Part shown: piece by piece, positions 43,468 through 52,129 of the stretch
Layout: each line of letters opens with the position of its first letter
Position numbering within the stretch: position 1 is the stretch's first letter
Source of the DNA: Ruminococcus sp. OA3
GTDB lineage: Bacteria > Bacillota > Clostridia > Lachnospirales > Lachnospiraceae
DNA: 64,000 nucleotides
Reading direction: 5' to 3'
Assembly (NCBI RefSeq): GCF_022440845.1
Contig: NZ_JAKNTO010000001.1
Coordinates: 3,534,001-3,598,000, forward strand
Made by a program: the position numbers and the translations under genes
Notes under the pieces: generated by a model
What the model was told of the DNA's origin: nothing
Database searches by the model: none
The model's input: the letters and a program-made list of their open reading frames with translations, nothing else

Positions 43468-44847
43468 CTACTGATTAATCATCCATCCTTGCACTCTATA
43501 TTCAATTTCCGTCCCATCCAGAAACACTGTTACAACCATCCCATTCTCATACACCTTAATATAATCCACCGTCCTAAGCATCAAACCAATATCCAGTTCC
43601 TTTATCGGCTGTGCATCTTTTGTAATCTCCATAAAATCCATCGCCCGGAACTTCGCCAGCAAATCATTTCCCCGCATTTTCTCTTCCCACTCCGGCACTA
43701 GCATCTCCCTGCACTCCAGCAGCCTGTTCCATGCCCTCAGATAAATCTCAATCAGCGTATCCTCATAAATGTGCCGGTTCCCACACCCCAACACACCTTT
43801 CACCTTATACCGCTCACTGCACTGCCACACCTTCCTATCCCCATTTGGTGTTCGCCACCCCTTCCTCGCAAAAGCCCTGTTGCACTCCCCACAGATAATC
43901 TTGCTGGAAAATGGATTCGCCTCCGTATTCTGGGAAAACCGTGTAATATTATGCTCTTCCAGATACCGATCCCTCCGCTTCATCTCCAACTGCACGCATT
44001 CCCAAATCCAAGGTGCTATAATCGCCTCATGGTCATCCTCAATATAATACTGCTGGATTTCCCCCTCATTCTGTACTCGCTTCTTCGTCAGGAAATCCAC
44101 TGTGTAGCTTTTCTGCAGAAGCGTATCCCCTTTATACTTTTCATTCTCCAGCATGCTGCCAATAGTCGTGGACTGCCATTTCGTCCCGCCATCCCAATTT
44201 ATCACACCTTCCCTCTTAAAAATCCGCTTCACAATCTTCGCCTACTGTTTATTCACAACCAGCTTGCCATTTTCATCCGCATCATAACCAAGGAATCTCT
44301 TGGTACTCATCTTATGCTGCCCGATCTCAAACCGCTTACGGATACCCCATGTGCTGTTCTCTGAAATATTCCGGCCTTCATCCTACGCAAGGGACGATGG
44401 GATTGTCAGCAACACTTCTCCCTTTGCATCCAAAGTGTCAATATTCTCCTTTTCAAATGTTACCCCAATGCCCAACCCCTTCAGTTCCCGCACATAATTC
44501 AGGCAGTCCAGCGTATTTCTTGCAAACCTGGAGATGGACTTCGTGATAATCCGGTCAATCTTCCCTGCCCGGCTGTCCATAATCATCCGGTTAAATTCAT
44601 CCCTTTTCTTGGTATTCGTACCAGAAATGCCTTCATCCGCATATATCCCGGCACACTCATATTCCGGATTGCTGTTGATACTCTCTGTATAAAACCGCAC
44701 CTGGTTCTCATAGCTTAATAGCTGTTCTTCTTGGTCGGTACTCACCCGGCAGTACGCCGCCACCCGCAGTTTCTTCCTCTGCACGGCATTCCCTTCCCCT
44801 GCTGTCGAATTCTGCTTTGCTGGTATAACGGTAATGCTTCTTGCCAT
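43468..44847 (-). pseudogene. third tandem serine recombinase, with two in-frame amber codons
   Basis: One continuous 460-codon frame encodes a large serine recombinase: the resolvase domain with [27 protein letters not shown], the recombinase domain (STKRFLGYDADENGKL, ENEKYKGDTLLQ) and a zinc ribbon (CGECNRAF...CSERYK). TAG occurs at codon 155 (SSLA-stop-DEGRNIS) and at codon 202 (VNKQ-stop-AKIVKR). The first falls where relatives have glutamine (CAG); the second is also explained by CAG to TAG. About 18 residues usually found after AKIVKRIF are missing. This favours a decayed gene over recoding. Confidence 0.85.
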
Positions 44848-45988
44848 TCCTGTAAACCTCCTCTGCCACCGTTGATTTTATGATATCCTGCCGGGATGCC
44901 GATTCGTCCGGAATCCGCACGCCCGGACAGGCTTGCTTTCCTTCTTCAATGTAAGTGGAGCAAAGCCACTCTACCTTCTTTTTATAACCTATCCTGCGCC
45001 GGAGTGTCTTTCCGCAATACGGACAGTACAGCATCCCCGTCAATAGATATCTGTTTTGGTACTTTTTTGTGTCACTCTGGGCAATGTTCCTGTCCCGTTT
45101 ATTTTCTTCTATCTTTTCCTGCAAGGTATCCCAAACCTCCGTGCTCAAAATCGCCGGATGGCTGTCCTCCATATAATAACTCTGTACTTCCCCATGATTC
45201 CGTACCGTCTGGTTCCTCTTATCCTCCGGTGTGTAATATTTCTGCAAATGGAAATCCCCTTTGTATTTCTCATTTTTGAACATACCCATAAACGAACCGC
45301 CAGTCCACTTCCCTCCTGTCACAGACGGGACTCCCAGAAAATCTGCCAACTGCCCCAGACGGCTGGAACCCACTCCTAAAAGGTACATATCCGCAAAGAA
45401 CCGGACTGCCATAGCCTCTTTTGGATTGATGACCAGTTCCCCAAATTCATCCTTGTCATAGCCCATGAACCGCTCCGTGTTGATCATATATTCCCCACGT
45501 TCAAACTTCTTACGGATAGACCATTTCCGGTTCTCCGATACATTCCTGCTTTCTTCCTCCGCAAATGAAGCGAGGACAGTGAGCAGGACCTCACCGTCCC
45601 CGGATAATGTGTTGATATTCTGTTCTTCAAAATAGACAGCAACCCCAATCAGCCGCAGCTCCCTCACCGTCTCCAGAAGAACTGCCGTGTTCCTGGCAAA
45701 TCGGGAAATGGACTTTGTGATGATTAAATCTATCAGTCCTTCCTTTGCCATCTGTACCATCCGCTGGAATTCCGGACGGTTCCTGCTGAAACCGGAGATA
45801 CCCTGGTCTGCAAATACACCAATAAACTCATATTCCGGATTAGCATTCAAGGATCGTTCATAAGAGGATACTTGGTTTTCCAGGGATTCACCCTGTTTCC
45901 TGGAATCCGTGGAAACCCTGGCATAAGCACAGACGCGTTTTTTTTTCGGTATTTTATTTTGTACCGGCTCCAACATCCGTATCCTCAT
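44708..45988 (-). CDS. second tandem large serine recombinase
   Basis: 426 aa from ATG 45988, overlapping the previous stop as [26 protein letters not shown] carries the catalytic serine; [56 protein letters not shown] and [14 protein letters not shown] are family motifs; a zinc ribbon [11 protein letters not shown]...C lies near the end. Its last about 45 codons overlap the start of the third recombinase in another frame. The three-recombinase array recurs at ends of Clostridia prophages and conjugative elements. Confidence 0.88.
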   Translation of the reverse strand: MRIRMLEPVQNKIPKKKRVCAYARVSTDSRKQGESLENQVSSYERSLNANPEYEFIGVFADQGISGFSRNRPEFQRMVQMAKEGLIDLIITKSISRFARNTAVLLETVRELRLIGVAVYFEEQNINTLSGDGEVLLTVLASFAEEESRNVSENRKWSIRKKFERGEYMINTERFMGYDKDEFGELVINPKEAMAVRFFADMYLLGVGSSRLGQLADFLGVPSVTGGKWTGGSFMGMFKNEKYKGDFHLQKYYTPEDKRNQTVRNHGEVQSYYMEDSHPAILSTEVWDTLQEKIEENKRDRNIAQSDTKKYQNRYLLTGMLYCPYCGKTLRRRIGYKKKVEWLCSTYIEEGKQACPGVRIPDESASRQDIIKSTVAEEVYRNGKKHYRYTSKAEFDSRGRECRAEEETAGGGVLPGEYRPRRTAIKL

Positions 45989-46380
45989 AAACCCTTCTCC
46001 CTTCCGAAGTATTCTTTTACAAACCACTTCGCACATTCATACTGCTTTCCTGCGTCTCCGTCCTCATTGATACATATCACTGGCACCCCTGCTCTATCGC
46101 AGGCTTCCATAAATTCAAAGAACTGCCGCCAGTCACGGGCAATCATAGTGGCGTCCCTTGTGACTACCACCCGGACATGCCCGGCCTGAATTTCCTCAAT
46201 CAACTGCCGGAACGCTTTCCGGTTTGTGTCTACGCCAGACGCTTCATCCCAAAAGAAATGTTCTTCCACCGTCCGCTTACCATAGCGCCTGCGGAATGCT
46301 TCTCTCCCCGGTTCCACATATTTTTCATATCCATGATCCCGGTGTGTGGTTCTGTAATAATATGCCACCTGCATCTTCAT
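45985..46380 (-). CDS. first tandem recombinase-like protein, resolvase domain only
   Basis: 131 aa from ATG 46380 (MKMQVAYYYRTTHRD), behind GGAGTGGGATG. It follows the resolvase fold (GREAFRRRYG, ASGVDTNRKAFRQLIEEIQAGHVRVVVTRDATMIARDWRQFFEFME) but YYRTT replaces the usual YxRVS, so the nucleophilic serine is probably absent. It may act as an accessory or directionality subunit for the following recombinase; coupling by ATGA supports joint action. Confidence 0.7.
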   Translation of the reverse strand: MKMQVAYYYRTTHRDHGYEKYVEPGREAFRRRYGKRTVEEHFFWDEASGVDTNRKAFRQLIEEIQAGHVRVVVTRDATMIARDWRQFFEFMEACDRAGVPVICINEDGDAGKQYECAKWFVKEYFGREKGL

Positions 46381-46529
46381 CCGGCATCCCACTCCTTTCG
46401 TTTTTGGTTTCTTATTGAGCAAGCTCAATAAGCGTAGTCTATTAATCACTCTAAATACCCTGTAAGTCAAGCAGATAGGCGGTTTCCACGTCTTTTCTTT
46501 TGGTCTGCGGAAACTTATTTCAGAAGGTC

Positions 46530-46564
46530 AAAAAGAAGAACCCGGCAGATTTCCCCACCGGGCA
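46530..46564 (-). terminator. terminator after the lysis cassette
   Basis: CCCGGTggggaaatctgCCGGG stem followed by TTCTTCTTTTT on the minus strand. Confidence 0.75.
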
Positions 46565-46569
46565 AATCT

Positions 46570-47115
46570 CTATATCCTCGTCACAAAATCTAGCGAAATC
46601 CACCCGTCTCTCTTCTTCTGGTAAGATTTCAACAGCCCCCACTTAGAAGCCCCTGCTCCGTCCGCTTCCTCCACAATAGTAAACACTCCAGCTCCGGTAA
46701 ACCTCCCTGTCCTCGCATAATCAACACCCGGTCCCTTCCTGATATTCAAATCCGGAATCCCCACCTTCACCATATAAGAAGATGCCGCCGGAAGCTTCTC
46801 CATAAACTGCACATACCGCTTATCCGAAGTCAAAAACAGCCCGGATTTCAGCTTATAACACAGCCCGTCTGCGCTGACACCCACCACCGTATAAACGCCA
46901 TCGAACACCACCTGGTCCACGTTATCCCCCATACACGGCGCTTCCCTCACATTCACTCCGTCTTTCCCCTTATAAAACACCTTCACAAAACCAGACAAAG
47001 GATTGACTGGCTGGTTCGGATTCCCGGAGCCTTCCATGCTACTCCCCGTATCCCCGCTGTCTCCAATGATACTCCTCAAAATATCCAGAATCTTACCGCC
47101 ATACCCAGCCCTTAC
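46570..47115 (-). pseudogene. endolysin C-terminal part, SH3-like repeats (frameshifted)
   Basis: Continues the endolysin in another frame: AGYGGKILDILRSI directly follows GKG of the amidase part in the usual sense of this enzyme. Then come two SH3-type cell-wall-binding repeats (GKDGVNVREAPCMGDNVDQVVFDGVYTVVG and VGIPDLNIRKGPGVDYARTGRFTGAGVFTIVEE). A small deletion near 47105-47120 shifts the frame, so these repeats are no longer joined to the catalytic domains unless ribosomes slip. Confidence 0.75.
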
Positions 47116-48061
47116 CCTGCGGATTCTCCGGAATCCCCAGCCATTCCACATAAGGCGCACACCCCCTGGCCACATACTTGAACCTTGAATCAACCTTCGG
47201 GTTCACCAATTCCTCCGTACTGGCATAGGCTTTCAAATGCTGCACCTGCGCCCGGATGCCCATCTGCGGCGAATCAAAAGAATTCCCCTTTTTCCCATTG
47301 GAAGTCACGCCCATCCCACAGAAATTATTCTGCTCAAGCGTCACCGCCGAACCGGAAAAGCCAAAGTTCCCCGTCTCCAGGCAAGACTGAGCAAAAGCAA
47401 TATCCCCTCTCACACCTTCTGCCTCCCCTTCGGACAGGTATAGCGGAACCATATCCAACACCGACTGCTCTACAGCCGGATTTTTCTTTTTAATATACTC
47501 CCGCATCTGCTGCTCCGCAGCCACAGTCTTCCCCATGATCTTTGTATAGGAAGAAACATTCTCCTCCTGCCCAGAGCCGCCGCTCCCAATCTGCCGCTTA
47601 AACTTCTCCCACATCCCCTTCGCCCGGATCTGGGAAGGACAGTTCTTCGCACACACATCATAATGCCGCACCACCCGGTCAGCCGGAATCCCAGTCTCCG
47701 CCATCAGCTGCCGGACAAACTCCACTGTATTGGCAAAAGCTCTCTGGAAATCATACCCTGCCTGCACACACATCTCCACACCAATGGAATTCTTATTATT
47801 CACTGTTCCAAACAGTCTGCCTCCATAATTTACCCCCACATGCCAGCATCCCCGTCCATGGGGAGCCGTCTGGTAAACCGTATCCTTGTCATCCGTATAA
47901 TAATGAACCGAGGTGCTTAAATTCCCGTTATACTGTGCCCTGGCATGGGCGCTGGCATCCGCCCCTGCCGCAAAGTTATCCGTGTTATGCACCACGATAT
48001 ACTGCGGATTATTGCTCTCATACGTGTTATTGTCAGAAACATAATTCTTATTTACCTTCAT
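47093..48061 (-). CDS. phage endolysin: amidase_2 plus glucosaminidase domains (C-terminally cut)
   Basis: 322 aa. Residues 15-170 form an N-acetylmuramoyl-L-alanine amidase with the zinc ligands in VHNTDN, HVG and the later RHYDVCAKNCP. Residues about 190-315 resemble a glucosaminidase (SEGEAEGVRGDIAFAQSCLETGNFGFSG, NNFCGMGVT, GIRAQVQHLKAYAS). It ends early at a frameshift that removes the SH3-like wall-binding repeats. Overlaps the holin stop by 14 bp. Confidence 0.85.
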   Translation of the reverse strand: MKVNKNYVSDNNTYESNNPQYIVVHNTDNFAAGADASAHARAQYNGNLSTSVHYYTDDKDTVYQTAPHGRGCWHVGVNYGGRLFGTVNNKNSIGVEMCVQAGYDFQRAFANTVEFVRQLMAETGIPADRVVRHYDVCAKNCPSQIRAKGMWEKFKRQIGSGGSGQEENVSSYTKIMGKTVAAEQQMREYIKKKNPAVEQSVLDMVPLYLSEGEAEGVRGDIAFAQSCLETGNFGFSGSAVTLEQNNFCGMGVTSNGKKGNSFDSPQMGIRAQVQHLKAYASTEELVNPKVDSRFKYVARGCAPYVEWLGIPENPQGKGWVWR

Positions 48062-48460
48062 GTCCGTTCCCCTCTTTCAACTGCTCCAGCACACTTTTCA
48101 GCTTCTCCGGAATCGGCAGCCCAATCTTCACCGCATTCTCCAGAATGGAAATCCCCTCATTGGACAGGTAGAAAAAAATCACCGCCGTCCGCAGCACGCT
48201 CCCGTTCCTGATCACATGGGTATCAATGATATGCGCCACAGCAACCAGAGAAAAAATGACCACTTTCTTAAAAATCCCCCTGAACCCAACCTGGCTGGAA
48301 AGCTCCTTATTCAGAATCCCAACCATTACCCCGGTCACATAATCCACTGACACAAAAATAACCAGCGCATACAAAAACCATCAAAGCCTCCCATGACTGC
48401 TCCCAAAGCTCCGCCCATAGCGGCAAATACATACTGCATCGTGCCTGTTACATCTCTCAT
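48048..48460 (-). pseudogene. phage holin (holin_4/TcdE-like), frameshifted in a T run
   Basis: The true start is ATG 48460 after AAGGAGGG: MRDVTGTMQYVFAAMGGALGAVMGGFDG. After a run of five T residues (48377-48373) the reading continues one frame over as LYALVIFVSVDYVTGVMVGILN...LPIPEKLKSVLEQLK. Adding one T gives an intact 136-aa holin with about four membrane segments, so this is a single-base loss in a homopolymer. Inactive as written, or variable by slippage. Confidence 0.8.
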
Positions 48461-48556
48461 CTCAAAACCCTCCTTGTTTTTCCGCACAAAAACAGCAGCC
48501 CGTTTTGGACTGCCGCCTGCTCCTGATTCCATAAGTTTTCCTTTTCTCCGCCACCC

Positions 48557-49957
48557 TTACGGCACGGTCTCCTCCGTCAGTGTATAGGTAATCTTCATCG
48601 TCTTGTCCACTGTCTTCACCACCGCCGATGACAGGTTGTTAATAGTTGCCAGATAAGGTGTCAGTAGGTACATAGTCCGGTACTCGCTCCCATAACTTCC
48701 TCCCCACCCCAAAAGAAAGTTCTTATACTGGAACAGCGGGGTTGCCGCGTCATTCAGCCGGGAGCTCCCCTGGGTGCGGATTACCTTATCCTCAACCGTA
48801 ACCTGGAAATCCCCACCGATAATCAAATCGCCAACCAGCGTCATATACACCTCGCAGGTCCCTGTATCGCACAGCGGCTTCCATTTGGAAGTAAACCCCA
48901 GATTAATCAGCGTCACGTCTGAAGAATTAGAAAGGTTAATCTTATAAATCCCCTTCTTGTTATTCGCCATCACATACAGATATCCGCTCCGAATGCAGCA
49001 CTGCAGATACCGCTCCGGGAAAGAACTGTCCTCCTCCCGCCGCCCCACATCTATCAGTTTCGCATTGGACAGCGTCCATTCCCCCTCTGTCATGGAATAA
49101 TCATCCTTCTTAATCTTCACCCACACCATAGTAGCACTGCCGGAGGAATTCCCCTCATTGGAAAACCCGTACCAGTACCCGTCCCCGCCGTCCAGAAATT
49201 CCCCGTACAGCGTGTAATCCCCAAGAAACCGGAACGTGGAAGTCTGAATCACCTGGTCATCCACCACCACAAAGGATGAGTCATCCAGCTTCTCGTTCAG
49301 CCCCACCGTAAAAATCGGGATATGCACCTTCCGTATACGCACCCCTGTATCCTGATACGTGATGGAATACAGCAGATTCCTTTCAAAATCCACCTCCACC
49401 GTCTCAAACAGCACCAGCTCCCGAGCCACAGCCATCCCGTCCAGCTTGATGCTTTTAATCTGCAGGAATGTGGAACTGTCATTCACCAGGCTCCCATAAG
49501 CATTCGCCCCGCCCTGGGCGCTGGTCAGGGCAGCCGCCGCAATGGTACCGTTCCCCTGGCTCGGCGTGAACTCCCACACAAACTTGTATCCATTGTCCAG
49601 CTTCTTGCTCTCCGTCAGGTTCATGCTTCCCCTCGCCACATTCGCCGTGGAATTCACATTATTTGACGCATAAGCCACTGGCAGGTTATCCGACAGGGAA
49701 TAAATATTGTCCGCCCGTTCCTCCAGTACCTTGGAAAACAGCAGAATACCCCCAATCATGTTAGGGCAGACCGGAAGTAATGCCTCCTGCAATTTCACCC
49801 CGTCAATACTCTCCCCGATTTCGTAAAACACCCCCATGGGATTCAGCCCCAGGATATGGTTCACTGCATCCGTCACCATATTTTCCTCCGTCACCGCTGT
49901 GACCTCCCCGGTATTCACATCCGTCAGTTCAATCCTCATCGTTCCCATAAGTCTCAT
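48557..49957 (-). CDS. prophage structural protein, probable tail fibre/baseplate component
   Basis: 466 aa, rich in beta-strand-like segments and Gly/Ser/Asn turns, as in tail fibres. MRIELTDVNTGEVTAVTEENMVTDAVNHIL at the start is shared by several Clostridia phage structural proteins. No enzymatic motif. GGAGGGCGTT precedes the ATG. It follows the 605-aa tail protein by 10 bp and precedes the holin. Confidence 0.65.
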   Translation of the reverse strand: MRLMGTMRIELTDVNTGEVTAVTEENMVTDAVNHILGLNPMGVFYEIGESIDGVKLQEALLPVCPNMIGGILLFSKVLEERADNIYSLSDNLPVAYASNNVNSTANVARGSMNLTESKKLDNGYKFVWEFTPSQGNGTIAAAALTSAQGGANAYGSLVNDSSTFLQIKSIKLDGMAVARELVLFETVEVDFERNLLYSITYQDTGVRIRKVHIPIFTVGLNEKLDDSSFVVVDDQVIQTSTFRFLGDYTLYGEFLDGGDGYWYGFSNEGNSSGSATMVWVKIKKDDYSMTEGEWTLSNAKLIDVGRREEDSSFPERYLQCCIRSGYLYVMANNKKGIYKINLSNSSDVTLINLGFTSKWKPLCDTGTCEVYMTLVGDLIIGGDFQVTVEDKVIRTQGSSRLNDAATPLFQYKNFLLGWGGSYGSEYRTMYLLTPYLATINNLSSAVVKTVDKTMKITYTLTEETVP

Positions 49958-49967
49958 AACGCCCTCC

Positions 49968-51785
49968 TTAACTCAAATCTACCGGACATCCAAACGCGCC
50001 TACTGGAATCCGCCCCATGCTGTCCCTCATCTGCCTCTGTACAAGCTCCATGGTCTCAATTCCAACTGTCTCTACAAACCCTCTGACGCTCAATCCTGCG
50101 CCAACCCGGAACACAGCAGCCGTATCTTCCAATACAATCTTCCCATCCCATGCCGGAGCCGCCGCCATGCCCTGCCCGCTGATGGAAGCAATGCATCCCC
50201 CGGTATCAATCTGTCCGCTGCCGCCCTCCAGCCGGAGGAATACCTGAAACGTGTTCGTAAAGTTCGGAATCAGTTCCTCAATAGGATAATACAAAGGCAG
50301 CACATGCTTCCCACTCCCCCAGGTTTCCGCCGGATAATGGGTCAGAATCTCTTCGTCATTGAACACATACCTTACACGCGCCACAGCCCTCCCATCCGCA
50401 GGAACCATGACCGGCAGTTCCGCCTCCACGCTGACATTTACCGTAGTCTCCGTCCCATCCTCAGCCACAGACGGTACCGGGATAACAACCGTTCCCTTTG
50501 CCGTCCCTGCCTGTACCGCTGCATCTGCCGACACATCCACCAACACAATCGCAAAAAACTGTACATGCGTCTCCTCTGCCGCCGCAAACTCAATGCTGAT
50601 AATCTTCACATCCGTCTCATTCACTGTATAGGCTAATGCATTGGTAAACGTGTGAATCCCTATCTTCCCCGCTTCAATCTGGTTCAGTAGGCCGGAGAGG
50701 TTCTTGTCATTCTTCGATTTGGCCTGTGCCAGCCTGAGATTCTTCCCCACACATTTCAAAGAATGCTTCCCATTAATTTTAATCTGATATCCAGTCACAC
50801 AGGCTAACTGCGTTTCATCCGCATGGCCGCCGGAGAACACCAGTACATCCCCCAAATCCAATGCCGGATTCCCGATGGTATCCGAATCAAACGGAACATA
50901 GCAGATGACGGATAAATCAGACAGCATATTTTCCAGCAGTGCTTTCCTCGTCTCCTCCAAACCAAACTGCAAAAGCGGATTTACGCCCAGGTTCATGGTC
51001 AGCCCGTCATCTGTTTCCAACGCATAATACTCTGCTGTCTGCGTCTTAGCATTCGTAGAACTGATTGCCGTATACCGGGTAATAAAATCCGAAAAGCTGC
51101 TGGAAAACCGCTGCCTGTCGGAAACCGTCATCACGGGCACATTCCTGTATTTCCTCAGTTCCAGCTTTCCCGTCCGATTAATACAGAAAAAACCTCCCAG
51201 CACCTGCCCCACATAATACAACACGTCCCGGTACGTCTCAATATCATTCTCCGTATACACTGACAGCAGTTCCGTACCGTTTGGCATCGCCTCAATCTCC
51301 GCCTGGGTATGGGCAAGCTCCACGTTACAGGCTTTACAGCACAAAACCAGGAAAGCATAAGCATTCCCCACAGTCTCAAAGCCATTGAAGCTTCTCTCAA
51401 ACCGCAACATGTAATCATACGCCTTTATCTCCAGACAGTGTAGCGTCCGGTTCGCCTTACTCACCTCAAAAATCCCCATGGGGACTTCCTCAAAGCTCCC
51501 GTTCCCAAGCCGCAGATGATAGAACAGTTCAATCTTTGCATCCTCCAGCGTATATCGGTCAATCTCCGAAAAAAGGGTGCGCCCCATCTCCGCCGCATAC
51601 ACCGTACCAATCTCAATCTCTGTGCTGCCGCAGCACTGGCCTGTGATGTAGCCGGAGCCTTTCACGATATCTCCATTTCCAAACTCATGGACCACCCCGG
51701 CCTTCGTGGTAATTCTCCCTGTCCAGTAAAAATTGCGGGCGTTCTCCTGCACCGCAGTTAAAAATACTTCACTGACTGGATACAT
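49968..51785 (-). CDS. prophage tail protein (tip/receptor-binding region)
   Basis: 605 aa. The N-terminal about 330 residues match tail-associated proteins that follow the distal tail gene in Firmicutes siphophages (FLTAVQENARNFYWTGRITTKAG, EVPMGIFEVSKANRTLHCLEIKAYDYMLRFERSF). The later part is beta-rich with a carbohydrate-binding look. It probably contacts the host surface. No peptidase motif found. Confidence 0.75.
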   Translation of the reverse strand: MYPVSEVFLTAVQENARNFYWTGRITTKAGVVHEFGNGDIVKGSGYITGQCCGSTEIEIGTVYAAEMGRTLFSEIDRYTLEDAKIELFYHLRLGNGSFEEVPMGIFEVSKANRTLHCLEIKAYDYMLRFERSFNGFETVGNAYAFLVLCCKACNVELAHTQAEIEAMPNGTELLSVYTENDIETYRDVLYYVGQVLGGFFCINRTGKLELRKYRNVPVMTVSDRQRFSSSFSDFITRYTAISSTNAKTQTAEYYALETDDGLTMNLGVNPLLQFGLEETRKALLENMLSDLSVICYVPFDSDTIGNPALDLGDVLVFSGGHADETQLACVTGYQIKINGKHSLKCVGKNLRLAQAKSKNDKNLSGLLNQIEAGKIGIHTFTNALAYTVNETDVKIISIEFAAAEETHVQFFAIVLVDVSADAAVQAGTAKGTVVIPVPSVAEDGTETTVNVSVEAELPVMVPADGRAVARVRYVFNDEEILTHYPAETWGSGKHVLPLYYPIEELIPNFTNTFQVFLRLEGGSGQIDTGGCIASISGQGMAAAPAWDGKIVLEDTAAVFRVGAGLSVRGFVETVGIETMELVQRQMRDSMGRIPVGAFGCPVDLS

Positions 51786-51800
51786 GAGCCAACCCTTTCC

Positions 51801-52127
51801 TTAAAACTCTTTCAAATTAAATGACACTTTCCACAGCCCTTTATAGGAAGTGTCTTTCACCAGCCCAGCCTTATAGCCTTCCATAAACATCTCCGCCCGC
51901 TTCACTTCCAGTGTCTCCGTATCAAAAAACTCCACAGCAATCTTCGGCTTCCTGCGGAACCCCGCCATGGCCTTCACCCACTTCGGGCTTAGCGAAAAGG
52001 AAACCGGAATTGTCACCACGCCGCTCCTGACCACATCCCCCTGTGTAGTCCCGGCCTCCGTCTCCCCACCGGAATCCGGCATTGGAAGCGCCACCCCGTC
52101 AAACGTCAGATACTGTATAAACGCCAT
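51801..52127 (-). CDS. prophage structural protein, distal-tail/DUF6711-like
   Basis: 108 aa between tape measure and tail-tip genes, where distal-tail adaptor proteins are encoded. IQYLTFDGVALPMPDSGGE at the start and a C-terminal YKGLWKVSFNLKEF fit small beta-sandwich tail adaptors. GGAGGTAGATAG precedes the ATG, 3 bp from the tape measure stop. Confidence 0.65.
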   Translation of the reverse strand: MAFIQYLTFDGVALPMPDSGGETEAGTTQGDVVRSGVVTIPVSFSLSPKWVKAMAGFRRKPKIAVEFFDTETLEVKRAEMFMEGYKAGLVKDTSYKGLWKVSFNLKEF

Positions 52128-52129
52128 GC

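Noticed and set aside
44708-46380. Genetic code change (TAG read as Gln) across the whole prophage
   Set aside because: Tail genes use ordinary stops and no further in-frame TAG was seen; the two ambers are confined to one gene that also has a deletion.
49836-50636. Plus-strand 266-codon frame inside the tail protein
   Set aside because: Shadow of the 605-aa tail gene; many R, H and C residues in antisense pattern and no start signal.
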